64,000 bases of DNA from Lachnospiraceae bacterium (GTDB taxonomy: Bacteria; Bacillota; Clostridia; Lachnospirales; Lachnospiraceae), in NCBI GenBank assembly GCA_018384375.1, contig JAHAYJ010000079.1, forward strand, positions 1 through 64,000, in the 5' to 3' direction. Positions 27,345-35,613 of this stretch are shown here, piece by piece; within the stretch, counting starts at the first letter, position 1, and every line of letters begins with the position of its first letter. A model generated the notes under the pieces. The model was not told the DNA's origin, ran no database searches, and saw only the letters and a list, made by a program, of their open reading frames with translations. Both the position numbers and the translations under genes were made by a program.

Positions 27345-29625
27345 CCCCATTTATAAGCGGGCACAGTTTACGAAAAAAGATGGAAAGGAAAGTATCGGGT
27401 ACTGTGAGGACAGACCGGGCATCCTTGTTGCGGAAAATGGGGATGTGACTTTTTCCATGTATGCACCGGAGGCAGAAAGTGTGGAAGTTGCCGGTGTGGG
27501 CGGCAGTATGGGGAAAGAAAAAATTGTTCTGGTGAAGGACTCGGAGGGGTATTTTACCACAACGGTATCGGGAATTGCACCGGGATTTCATTATCATGAC
27601 TGGTTTGTGGACGGGGTATGTGTGAGAAATCCCATCGCACCGTTTTGCTACGGCTGTTTTGGTGCCAAGAATTTCTTTGAACTTCCTGCACCCGGTCAGG
27701 ATTTCTGGTTTTTGAAGGATGTGCCCCACGGTGATGTGCAGCTGCACAAGTACGTCAGCAGTGTCAACGGACATATGAAGAGCTGCTATGTTTACACGCC
27801 GCCTTCTTATGAAAAGAGTGACCGTAGTTATCCGGTTTTATATATCATGCATGGAGTGGGGGAAGATGAAACCGGCTGGATTTGGAACGGTAAGCTGAAT
27901 TTTATTATGGATAATCTGATTGCAGAGGGTAAGTGCCGTGAGATGCTGGTGGTGGTATGCTGTAATTATGCCTTTTGTGATGGAGAGAAGGCTGTCTTTT
28001 ATCCCGGAGATTTTGACAGAGAGCTGACGCAGGATTGTATCGGCTATGTAGATTCTCATTTCAGAACCGTACCGGACAGAAGACGCAGAGCAGTAGCGGG
28101 CTTGTCTCTCGGTTCCGCCCAGGCGTTGCTTGCCGCTTCAAACCATCAGGATCTGTTTGGAGACCTTGGTATTTTTTCGGGTGTTCGAACAGATGAGATG
28201 GAGCGGTTGATTTCCCGGCATGCCGAATGGCCCATGGAGTATGTTTTCCTAGGATGTGGAGAGGGAGAAACGGAGCTTGCACGCAAACAGGAGGAGTATA
28301 CGAAGCAGTGTGAGCTTGCAGGCATACCGGTGGGGCACAGAACCTATACAGGATACCATGAATGGCATGTTTGGAGAGAATGCTTGCGGGATTTTGTACA
28401 ACAGATTTTCCGAACGCATTTGGAAGAATCCTTCTTAACAACTGCCGGTCGCGCTGATTGGGAGGAGAAAAAAATCCCGGAGGAAACCCTTGACCGGCAG
28501 ACCTGGCGGGAGCACATGCTGTTCTTTGACCCGATTGACAAGGGGCTTATTTTCGAGTTTGATGAAAAGGGACAGCCAAACGGCCGCTATATTGATGTGC
28601 CGCCGGGGGAACGGGTGATGGATTCCGGCAAAGCGGTATTCCGTATCCCTGCAAAGGGTGCAAAAACGGTGGAAATTGATATCTGGGGAATGGGAAGGTT
28701 CCCGCTTGCACCGGAAAGGACGGAAACGGAGGAGACGGGCTTCTGGATGGGAGAAGTATCCGGCATTGAGCCGGGATTTCATTATTATACCTGTATTGTG
28801 AATGGGACAGCGGTGGTAAATCCTGATGCGCCAGTGGGTTACGGCGGCTTCCGGACAGTCAATTTCCTGGAAATGCCGGAGGAGAATTTTGAAGAATATC
28901 GTCTGAGGCAGGTTCCCCACGGAACTGTTCATATACAGTATTACCGCTCCGGGCAGACGGGCAGATGGAAGCTGTGCTATGTCTACACACCGCCCGCATA
29001 TGAAGAGCATCCAGAGAAGCGTTATCCTGTTCTGTATCTGCAGCATGGCGGCGGAGAGGACGAGATGGGCTGGCTTTGGCAGGGCAAGATTGCCCATCTG
29101 GCGGATAATCTGCTGGCAAAGGGACAGATGCGGGAAATGATTATCGTGATGAACACGGGATACGGCTTCCCGGAGGCGGGTAGCTGCCATCCTTCCATGA
29201 GTGCTTTTCTGGAAGAATTGCCGGAGAGCTGCATTCCCTTTATCGACAGCACCTTCCGGACGATTCCCGACAGGGAACATCGTGCCATGGCAGGACTGTC
29301 CATGGGTGGTATGCAGACCCAGAAAATTGTTTTCGCACATCCGGAGCTGTTTGCGTCGGCAGGCATTTTCTCCGGCGGACTCGTTCTGCAGAATGACGAG
29401 GAGGATTACCGGGACATTTTGTTGGATAAAAAGGAGTTTGCGGAGCGATTCCGACTTCTGTTTGTGGCCTGCGGAACCCGGGAGAACTTCTATCAGGTCA
29501 CGAAAGAAAATGCCGAAAAGGTGCTGGAAGCAGGTGTGCCGATTGAGACCTTCTGGGACTACGGCTACCATGACTGGACCTTCTGGAGACATTGTGCAAA
29601 TAGGTTTCTGAGATTATTATTTTAG
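27295..29625 (+). CDS. tandem CE1 esterase (two CBM48-like/esterase modules)
   Basis: This 776-residue protein contains the same architecture twice. Residues 1-375 have an E-set/CBM48-like beta domain (about 45-130) then a CE1 alpha/beta hydrolase with nucleophile Ser271 in AGLSLGSAQ. Residues 400-776 repeat this with Ser669 in AGLSMGGMQ. Each module has LYIMHG/LYLQHG oxyanion loops and a C-terminal YHEWHVW or YHDWTFW His. CE1 includes feruloyl and acetylxylan esterases, and the beta-domain plus CE1 layout is typical of feruloyl esterases. There is no signal peptide. The ATG with AGGGGAGG lies 50 bp inside the MATE gene, giving translational coupling. Confidence 0.88.
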   Translation: MQSRLNQAVTLYPLFFDPIYKRAQFTKKDGKESIGYCEDRPGILVAENGDVTFSMYAPEAESVEVAGVGGSMGKEKIVLVKDSEGYFTTTVSGIAPGFHYHDWFVDGVCVRNPIAPFCYGCFGAKNFFELPAPGQDFWFLKDVPHGDVQLHKYVSSVNGHMKSCYVYTPPSYEKSDRSYPVLYIMHGVGEDETGWIWNGKLNFIMDNLIAEGKCREMLVVVCCNYAFCDGEKAVFYPGDFDRELTQDCIGYVDSHFRTVPDRRRRAVAGLSLGSAQALLAASNHQDLFGDLGIFSGVRTDEMERLISRHAEWPMEYVFLGCGEGETELARKQEEYTKQCELAGIPVGHRTYTGYHEWHVWRECLRDFVQQIFRTHLEESFLTTAGRADWEEKKIPEETLDRQTWREHMLFFDPIDKGLIFEFDEKGQPNGRYIDVPPGERVMDSGKAVFRIPAKGAKTVEIDIWGMGRFPLAPERTETEETGFWMGEVSGIEPGFHYYTCIVNGTAVVNPDAPVGYGGFRTVNFLEMPEENFEEYRLRQVPHGTVHIQYYRSGQTGRWKLCYVYTPPAYEEHPEKRYPVLYLQHGGGEDEMGWLWQGKIAHLADNLLAKGQMREMIIVMNTGYGFPEAGSCHPSMSAFLEELPESCIPFIDSTFRTIPDREHRAMAGLSMGGMQTQKIVFAHPELFASAGIFSGGLVLQNDEEDYRDILLDKKEFAERFRLLFVACGTRENFYQVTKENAEKVLEAGVPIETFWDYGYHDWTFWRHCANRFLRLLF

Positions 29626-29660
29626 TGGTAAGATTTTTTGGTGAAAGGATGTAGGCTGAT

Positions 29661-31523
29661 ATGATAATGGAATTAAAGGGAAAGAACGTGCGCCTGAAGG
29701 AAGGAGAACTGTTGCGCAGAGAGGAATCGAACAGAGAGTATCTGATGAAACTGGAAAACAGATATCTTCTGCGGAATTATCTGCTGGAGGCGGGAAGGTA
29801 TTCCGGCAGGGGAATGGATGAGAATGCCATGGGCGGCTGGGAAGACCCGACCTGCCAGCTGCGAGGTCATTTTCTGGGACATTGGCTGTCTGCCGCGGCG
29901 CTTCGGTATCAGGAGACCGGTGATCTGGAATTGAAGGCAAAGGCAGAGACGATTCTGGAGGAGCTTGCCCTTTGCCAGATGGATAACGGCGGAGAGTGGG
30001 CAGGACCGATTCCGGAAAAATACCTGTACTGGATCGGAAAAGGAAAGAGTGTCTGGGCACCACAGTATACGCTCCACAAACTGTTTATGGGACTTGTGGA
30101 TGTCTACAGGCTGATGCAGGTAGATAAAGCGCTGGAGATAGCGGAAAAGTTCGCCGACTGGTTTGACCGGTGGAGCGCGGGTTATACAAGAGAGGAATTT
30201 GATGCGATTCTGGATGTGGAGACGGGAGGCATGCTGGAGGTCTGGGCAGATTTGCTGGAGATTACCGGCAGGGACTGTTACCGGAGACTTCTGGAAAGAT
30301 ATTACCGGGGAAGATTGTTCGACCCGCTTCTTGAGGGAAAGGATGTTCTTACTAACATGCATGCCAATACGACGATTCCAGAGATTTTGGGGTGCGCAAG
30401 GGCTTATGAAGTAACCGGCGAGGAAAAGTGGCTTGCGATTACCAAAGCCTATTGGAAGTGTGCCGTGACAGACCGGGGATGTTTTGCCACGGGAGGACAG
30501 ACCCAGGGTGAAATCTGGACACCGAAGCAGAAACTGAAGGCCCGTCTGGGAGACAAAAACCAGGAACATTGCACGGTTTACAATATGATACGGCTGGCGG
30601 AGTTCCTGTTCCGGCAGACCAAAGATCCGGCTTATCTGCATTACATTGAATATAATGTAAGAAACGGGATCCTGGCACAGACCTACTGGCAGGGGGATTC
30701 CTGGCAGGGAAGTCCCGGAAAGGGACTCCTGACTTATTTCCTTCCCATGAAGGCACCGGCCCGTAAGGACTGGGCAGGGGAAATGGACAGCTTTTTCTGC
30801 TGCCACGGAACCATGGTGCAGGCAAATGCCGCGTGGAACCGGAGGCTGTATTATCAGGAGGACAGGCTGCTTTATGTGACAGCTTACGTTGACTCGGATG
30901 CCTGCTTTGAGGTGGCTGGGCAGAAGGTCGTACTGGAGCAGAGACAGGATAAGATGAACGGAAGTCTGATGAATTCTTCCGAAAATAATGTCAGCCAGAC
31001 TGTCAATGAGATTGCAAGTACCTTTGCAAACAAGCCGGATTTCCGTAAGTACATCTTTACGATTCATGCTTCTTCTCCGGTGGAGCTGGCGATCTTTTTG
31101 CGGATTCCGGATTGGATACAGGATGAGGCAGGGGTGTATGTGAACGGGGAGATGATTGCAAAGACAGCCTGTACGGAGCAGTTTTTCCCGCTGGAGAGAA
31201 CCTGGGAGGACGGGGACAAAATTGTGTTGACCCTGCCGGTGGGGTTACAGTTTATACCGCTGCCGGATGATCCGGATACAGGAGCGTTCAGGTACGGACC
31301 GGATGTACTGGCCGGGATTACAAAGCAGGAGAGGCTTCTTTGGTTGGAGAGTGAAAATCCCGTTGAGGAACTTTCCGCTGACACCGAGAGAGAGTGGGGA
31401 AATTTCAGAACTTTTTATAAGACGGAGAATCAGGATCCGGCCATTCATTTCAGAAAGCTGAATGAAATCGGTTATGAACCTTATCAGATTTACTTTAAAA
31501 CAAAGAAGCCGGGAAAACAATAA
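29661..31523 (+). CDS. GH127 beta-L-arabinofuranosidase
   Basis: This 620-residue enzyme of family 127 (DUF1680) has an (alpha/alpha)6 barrel followed by beta-sandwich domains. The zinc-thiolate active site known from HypBA1 (Glu338, Cys340, Cys417, Cys418, with Cys417 as nucleophile) is matched here by Glu302-His-Cys304 and Cys380-Cys381 with the same spacing. It would release beta-L-arabinofuranose, found in hydroxyproline-linked arabino-oligosaccharides and some complex side chains. No signal peptide. AAAGGATG lies upstream and the gene is 35 bp after the tandem esterase. Its substrate makes it the odd member of a xylan locus. Confidence 0.92.
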   Translation: MIMELKGKNVRLKEGELLRREESNREYLMKLENRYLLRNYLLEAGRYSGRGMDENAMGGWEDPTCQLRGHFLGHWLSAAALRYQETGDLELKAKAETILEELALCQMDNGGEWAGPIPEKYLYWIGKGKSVWAPQYTLHKLFMGLVDVYRLMQVDKALEIAEKFADWFDRWSAGYTREEFDAILDVETGGMLEVWADLLEITGRDCYRRLLERYYRGRLFDPLLEGKDVLTNMHANTTIPEILGCARAYEVTGEEKWLAITKAYWKCAVTDRGCFATGGQTQGEIWTPKQKLKARLGDKNQEHCTVYNMIRLAEFLFRQTKDPAYLHYIEYNVRNGILAQTYWQGDSWQGSPGKGLLTYFLPMKAPARKDWAGEMDSFFCCHGTMVQANAAWNRRLYYQEDRLLYVTAYVDSDACFEVAGQKVVLEQRQDKMNGSLMNSSENNVSQTVNEIASTFANKPDFRKYIFTIHASSPVELAIFLRIPDWIQDEAGVYVNGEMIAKTACTEQFFPLERTWEDGDKIVLTLPVGLQFIPLPDDPDTGAFRYGPDVLAGITKQERLLWLESENPVEELSADTEREWGNFRTFYKTENQDPAIHFRKLNEIGYEPYQIYFKTKKPGKQ

Positions 31524-31539
31524 AGGGAAAAGGAACACA

Positions 31540-33078
31540 ATGCAAATTAATCCGATTACCAGAATGGATTATCCGGATCCGGATGTCATCCGGGTCGAGG
31601 ATACCTACTATATGATCAGTACAACCATGCACTTTTATCCGGGAGGAGTCATACTGCGCTCCTATGACCTGATTCACTGGGAGATTGCGGGATATGTTTA
31701 TGACAAGCTGGACAGCACGCCGGAGCAGAGACTGGAGGGAGAAAAAAACAGCTATGGTCGCGGTATGTGGGCGGCATCACTGCGCTTCCATAACGGAAAA
31801 TTTTATGTCTGCTTCGGTGCGCTTGAGACCCAGAAAACCTATATCTATTCCGCAAAAGAAGTGGAAGGTCCATGGGAGCGGAAAGAACTGGAGGGCTATT
31901 ACCATGACAGCTCCCTGCTGTTTGACGGGGACGGAAGGGTTTATCTGGTTTATGGCAACAGGGAAATCAAACTGGTGGAGCTTAAGCGGGATTTGAGTGC
32001 TGTGAAGGAGGATGGCTTTAAACGAACGCTGGCAGTGGATCCGGATGATGTGATTTTGGGATATGAGGGCTCTCATTTGTATCATATCGGGAACAAATAT
32101 TATCTGTTCATGATCCACTGGCCGAAATACGGAGCAAATAGGAGAACGGAAGTCTGCCTTATGGCGGACTCCCTGGAAGGGGAATTTACCGGGGGAACGG
32201 TACTGGATGATGATATGGGATGCTTCAATCAGGGCGTGGCTCAGGGAGGAATCGTGGAAGCTACAGACGGAAGCTGGTATGCGGTTTTGTTCCGCGACAG
32301 CGGAGCTGTGGGCAGGGTGCCGGTGTTGGTGCCGGTGTCATGGAAGGATGGTTTTCCGGTATTTGGGGAAAACGGTGTCATACCGAGAGAATTCACAACT
32401 CCGGACAGCCGGCCGGGTTACAGATATGAGCCTCTGTATACGTCTGACGATTTTCGGTATGCTGCTGATGAAAAAGGACATTGCATCCTGAAAAAACAGT
32501 GGCAGTGGAATCATGAGCCGAACCCGCAGCTTTGGAGTATCTGTCCGGAGGGCGGGTTGCGGATTCAAACGGGAAAAATTTGTACCAATCTGACGCAGGC
32601 GGTCAATACCCTGACCCAGAGAATGATGTGGCCGGAATGCTCGGCAGAAGTGGCGGTTGATGTCTCGGATATCAGAGAGGGAGACATCGCGGGATTTTGT
32701 GCGCTGCAGGGCTGCTATGCGGCGGCATGCGTTTCCAGGGAAAAGAACCGTTTCTTCCTTAATATAATGGCGAAGAAACCGGAGGATGGGTTCAAGGGAA
32801 CGGATTTTACGGCAGACGACATTTCCGAAAAGGTGGAGATATTGAAACCGCTGGTGAGATTAAGGGCAATCGCAAATTTTGCGGATATGCGGGATACGGT
32901 GGAATTCTACTACGAAAGAGAAGGACAATGGAAAAAACTGGGTAAAACGTACAAGCTGTATTTTAAATTGGACCATTTTACGGGCTGCCGTTTTGGACTG
33001 TTCTGTTATGCGACCCGGGAAACAGGCGGAAGTGCGGTGTTCAAGGACTTTACGTATCACTATAACAGCAAGGAATGA
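31540..33078 (+). CDS. GH43 family xylosidase/arabinofuranosidase with C-terminal beta-sandwich
   Basis: This 512-residue family 43 enzyme has a propeller with the base Asp in MDYPDPDVI, a second Asp in YHDSSLLFD and the acid Glu in GYEGSHLYHI. The last 190 residues form a beta-sandwich of the DUF1349/laminin-G-like type seen in GH43 xylosidases (MWPECSAEVAVDVS and GCRFGLFCYATRE). An open frame begins at 31462 inside GH127, but ATG 31540 has AAAAGGA upstream and starts with the propeller. It is the last gene of the unit and is followed by a terminator. No signal peptide is seen. Confidence 0.9.
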   Translation: MQINPITRMDYPDPDVIRVEDTYYMISTTMHFYPGGVILRSYDLIHWEIAGYVYDKLDSTPEQRLEGEKNSYGRGMWAASLRFHNGKFYVCFGALETQKTYIYSAKEVEGPWERKELEGYYHDSSLLFDGDGRVYLVYGNREIKLVELKRDLSAVKEDGFKRTLAVDPDDVILGYEGSHLYHIGNKYYLFMIHWPKYGANRRTEVCLMADSLEGEFTGGTVLDDDMGCFNQGVAQGGIVEATDGSWYAVLFRDSGAVGRVPVLVPVSWKDGFPVFGENGVIPREFTTPDSRPGYRYEPLYTSDDFRYAADEKGHCILKKQWQWNHEPNPQLWSICPEGGLRIQTGKICTNLTQAVNTLTQRMMWPECSAEVAVDVSDIREGDIAGFCALQGCYAAACVSREKNRFFLNIMAKKPEDGFKGTDFTADDISEKVEILKPLVRLRAIANFADMRDTVEFYYEREGQWKKLGKTYKLYFKLDHFTGCRFGLFCYATRETGGSAVFKDFTYHYNSKE

Positions 33079-33098
33079 GAAGGGTAAGCCGTGTGAGA

Positions 33099-33150
33099 GA
33101 AACAGACTGCTGTGTTTTGACACAACAGTCTGTTTCTTGTTGTGGTTTTT
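33099..33150 (+). terminator. terminator of the long hemicellulose unit
   Basis: GAAACAGACTG (33099-33109) pairs perfectly with CAGTCTGTTTC (33126-33136), continued by a TGTG/CACA inner stem, then TTGTTGTGGTTTTTT. From here to 33282 I see no further gene. Confidence 0.85.
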
Positions 33151-33282
33151 TGTGGAAAGATGACATTTTGCACATTGTTCATAAAGAAACGGCTGATATG
33201 TTGCACACATTTAACAAAAGAATGGCAGATATTAAAGGAATAATAGCAACCATTGAGAAGACAAGAAAGCAATTTTTAGGTA

Positions 33283-33334
33283 GCTTGATTTCTCCCAGCT
33301 CCCCGCTTTGTACCAGCTCATGCATTCTGCGATA
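33283..33334 (-). repeat. 52-bp inverted repeat, right copy
   Basis: This is the exact reverse complement of 332-383. Together the copies bracket 32.9 kb (384-33282). Beyond the 52 bp the flanks differ completely. Confidence 0.95.
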
Positions 33335-33520
33335 GCAGCTGTTTGTCCGTTGGTTAAACATAAGCGCAAATACTCTGTCTGATTTATCCGCGACTTCATT
33401 CATTTCTCTGACCTGCTTGGTGTATACGCCCGCCGGTTTTTCGCACAGCACATGTAACCCCGCCTGCAGTGCCTTAATGGTAATACCCGGATGCTGATAA
33501 TGCGGTAGGGAGGTCAGCTT
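33283..33520 (-). pseudogene. Gfo/Idh/MocA oxidoreductase, N-terminal-side fragment
   Basis: On the minus strand this frame reads SLPHYQHPGITIKALQAG then LHVLCEKPAG, the second half of the NAD(P)-binding domain with the EKP motif. It ends in the RRMHELVQSGELGEIK shared with the fragment at 332. It lacks about the first 65 residues, including the GxGxxG motif, where it abuts the promoter region of the Fic gene. It is cut off after the 52-bp repeat. The two fragments together would make most of one oxidoreductase. Not expected to be functional. Confidence 0.85.
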
Positions 33521-33537
33521 TAATAACGTACGGAAAT

Positions 33538-33604
33538 GCTCCCCAACAAACATTGACTATTGGGGAGCTTTATGACATAATTATTGTAAAATATATTCCC
33601 CAAT
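33538..33604 (+). promoter_or_regulatory. Fic gene promoter overlapped by a palindromic operator
   Basis: TTGACT (33553-33558), 17 bp and CATAAT (33576-33581) form the promoter. GCTCCCCAA (33538-33546) and TTGGGGAGC (33560-33568) are a perfect 9-bp inverted repeat overlapping the -35 and spacer. A third half-site TCCCCAAT (33597-33604) lies next to the ribosome site GGAGGAG. The layout suggests tight repression, perhaps by the encoded protein or an unlinked regulator. Confidence 0.65.
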
Positions 33605-33616
33605 GGAGGAGAAACA

Positions 33617-34561
33617 ATGGCAGTACAATACAATGAAATACAAGAATTGCTCAGAAGTCGTGCAGACTTTCACACAAGACTGAATTTGATGCCCTATGAT
33701 GGAACACCTGAAATTAAAGAACGTGGAGACGGAAAATATCTCTATGTAAGAAAGCGCGTGACGGGCAAACAGACATCTACTTATGTGGGGTCATATACCG
33801 AGGAATTGTATAATTTGCTTCTTCGAAATGCAAGAGAAGCTCGTGAAATCAGAAAATCGCTCCGTAGTATTGAAAAACAACTTGCTGCAGCCGGATATTC
33901 TGAGGATGAACTTCCTGCAGATGTTATAAATAACATAGCATTTGCACGTGCTAATATGAAAATAAATATCTATGACCAGGCTGTTTTAGAGGGTGTTGCA
34001 ACATCTTTCCCTCAGACAGAAGAAATCATAGAAAATGGAATAGTTTCCGGTATGACAGCTACCGATGTGCAAAAGATTTTGAACCTAAAACATGCATGGG
34101 AGTTTATTCTGGACCGTGATGTAGTCGCCAGCCGTTCCGACTATTATATGCTCAGCCATATTGCAAGACTTGTGAATGAAGGCTTTTTTGCAGAAGGCGG
34201 TCGAATCAGAGGCGTTCCCGTTACCATAGGCGGCTCGTCTTATGTTCCGCCTTTGCCGAATGAACCGGATGTAAAAGACAGAATCCGAGATATTGTCGAG
34301 GAAAAGGATGAGGTCATTAATATTGCTATCAAACTGTGTCTTTACTGTATGAAGACTCAGATATTCCTGGATGGCAATAAACGCGCCTCTGTTATTTTTG
34401 CAAATCATTATCTTATTTCGCATGGTGGCGGTTTCTTAGTAATTCCCGAAAAGGAAGTGCCGGAGTTCAAGCGATTGCTTGTAAAATATTATGAAGGCGA
34501 AGATATTTCTGTTATCGCATCCTTTATGAAAGAACGCTGTTGGAAAACAATACAATCTTAG
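33617..34561 (+). CDS. Fic/Doc domain protein with degenerate active site
   Basis: This 314-residue protein has an N-terminal Arg/Lys-rich beta segment (YLYVRKRVTGKQTSTYVGSY), a helical linker and a Fic domain from about residue 120. Fic enzymes transfer AMP or phosphate to target proteins. The signature here is TQIFLDGNKR (residues 247-256). It has the Doc-like NKR end but Thr where the catalytic His normally stands, so transferase activity is doubtful unless another residue serves. The segment SFPQTEEIIENG (about 130-141) lies where the self-inhibitory helix often lies, but does not match its consensus exactly. It is a single gene with its own regulated promoter, next to truncated and mobile DNA. 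Confidence 0.8.
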   Translation: MAVQYNEIQELLRSRADFHTRLNLMPYDGTPEIKERGDGKYLYVRKRVTGKQTSTYVGSYTEELYNLLLRNAREAREIRKSLRSIEKQLAAAGYSEDELPADVINNIAFARANMKINIYDQAVLEGVATSFPQTEEIIENGIVSGMTATDVQKILNLKHAWEFILDRDVVASRSDYYMLSHIARLVNEGFFAEGGRIRGVPVTIGGSSYVPPLPNEPDVKDRIRDIVEEKDEVINIAIKLCLYCMKTQIFLDGNKRASVIFANHYLISHGGGFLVIPEKEVPEFKRLLVKYYEGEDISVIASFMKERCWKTIQS

Positions 34562-34598
34562 CAAAATATCTTTTTACCGGATGCAGAGAAGATATTGA

Positions 34599-34892
34599 GA
34601 AAACTTTAGAAAGGTTGATTTTTCGGCAGGCTGTGCATATCTGGATGGGGAAGAGTTGCATTTGACACCGATTGAATATAAATTGCTTTGTCTGCTTTCC
34701 AAAAATGTGGGAAAAGTATTAACACATACCTATCTTACACAGAATATCTGGGGACACAGTTGGGAGAATGATGTTGCTTCACTCAGAGTATTTATGGCGA
34801 CATTAAGAAAGAAGCTGGAAAAGAATACGGACTCCGTTCAGTATATCCAGACCCATGTCGGGGTAGGATACAGAATGATAAAAGAAGAATGA
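34599..34892 (+). pseudogene. response regulator C-terminal (winged-helix) remnant, KdpE-like
   Basis: From 34599 the frame reads the last 97 residues of an OmpR/PhoB-type regulator (DGEELHLTPIEYKLL, GKVLTHTYLTQNIWG, VHVGVGYRMIKEE-like end). The receiver domain is absent and the frame is closed by TGA just upstream at 34596. The DNA-binding domain is closest in pattern to KdpE. It could only be made from an internal TTG. A decayed remnant is the simplest reading. Confidence 0.75.
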
Positions 34893-34927
34893 AGACAAAA
34901 AACAGAGCATAAAGGTGGATATATATA

Positions 34928-35530
34928 ATGTGCGGCAGATATTATGTGGATGATGACACAGCCAGAGAAATTGAAAAAGTAGTTCGTCAGGCGGATGAAA
35001 GAATGAGGCAGGCGGCGGAAAACAGCGTGACACTTCAGCCAAAAGACATTCACCCGACAGATTTGGCACCGGTACTGGTCGTATCAAACGGCACTTTATG
35101 CTGTAAGTGGAAGCGATGGGGGTTCCCGGGCCAACAGGGAAAGCAAATTATCTTTAATGCCAGATGTGAATCCGTACTGGAGAAGAAAATGTTTCGGGAG
35201 AGTGTGGAGTATCGGAGAATCGTAATACCCGCCACCCGGTTTTATGAGTGGAACAGAAATAAAGAAAAAAATATTTTTTATCGGGAAAAAGAGCCGGTGC
35301 TTTTTATGGCGGGTTTTTACAACCGGTATCAGGATGAAGACAGATTTATCATTCTGACGACGGAAGCAAATGAATCCATGCTGCCGGTGCATGACCGTAT
35401 GCCTCTTATCCTGGAGGAAAATGAAATTATTCCGTGGATATGTGAACGGGAAAGAACAGAGGATATTCTTCATAAAATACCGTGTCTGCTAAAGAGAAGA
35501 ACGGAATTTGAACAGATGAGTCTCTTTTAA
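34928..35530 (+). CDS. SOS response-associated peptidase (SRAP; YedK/HMCES-like)
   Basis: This 200-residue SRAP protein would shield abasic sites in single-stranded DNA by forming a covalent DNA-protein crosslink through Cys2. It begins MCGRYYVDDD, with Cys2 exposed after Met removal. It keeps the FNARCESV, FYEWNR (catalytic Glu) and HDRMPLIL (catalytic His) blocks. Its length is normal. ATG follows AAAGGTGG. It stands 81 bp before the SOS-regulated DNA polymerase IV gene, and SRAP genes are often linked to lesion-bypass polymerases. It shows no LexA box of its own. Confidence 0.92.
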   Translation: MCGRYYVDDDTAREIEKVVRQADERMRQAAENSVTLQPKDIHPTDLAPVLVVSNGTLCCKWKRWGFPGQQGKQIIFNARCESVLEKKMFRESVEYRRIVIPATRFYEWNRNKEKNIFYREKEPVLFMAGFYNRYQDEDRFIILTTEANESMLPVHDRMPLILEENEIIPWICERERTEDILHKIPCLLKRRTEFEQMSLF

Positions 35531-35557
35531 CCTGTATATTTGACCTGTATTTTCCTG

Positions 35558-35613
35558 TTGAAAACAGAACGTATGTTTGCTATAATGAGCTGACAAGGGG
35601 TGAACATACGTTT
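35558..35613 (+). promoter_or_regulatory. dinB promoter with two LexA (SOS) boxes
   Basis: TTGAAA (35558-35563), 17 bp and TATAAT (35581-35586) make the promoter. GAACGTATGTTT (35567-35578) fills the spacer and GAACATACGTTT (35602-35613) reaches the start codon. Both fit the Gram-positive LexA consensus GAACNNNNGTTY. Two boxes on either side of the -10 predict strong SOS control. Confidence 0.88.

Noticed and set aside
29673-31067. 464-codon minus-strand frame opposite GH127
   Set aside because: GH127 has its metal/thiolate residues in the plus frame, so the opposite frame is a shadow.
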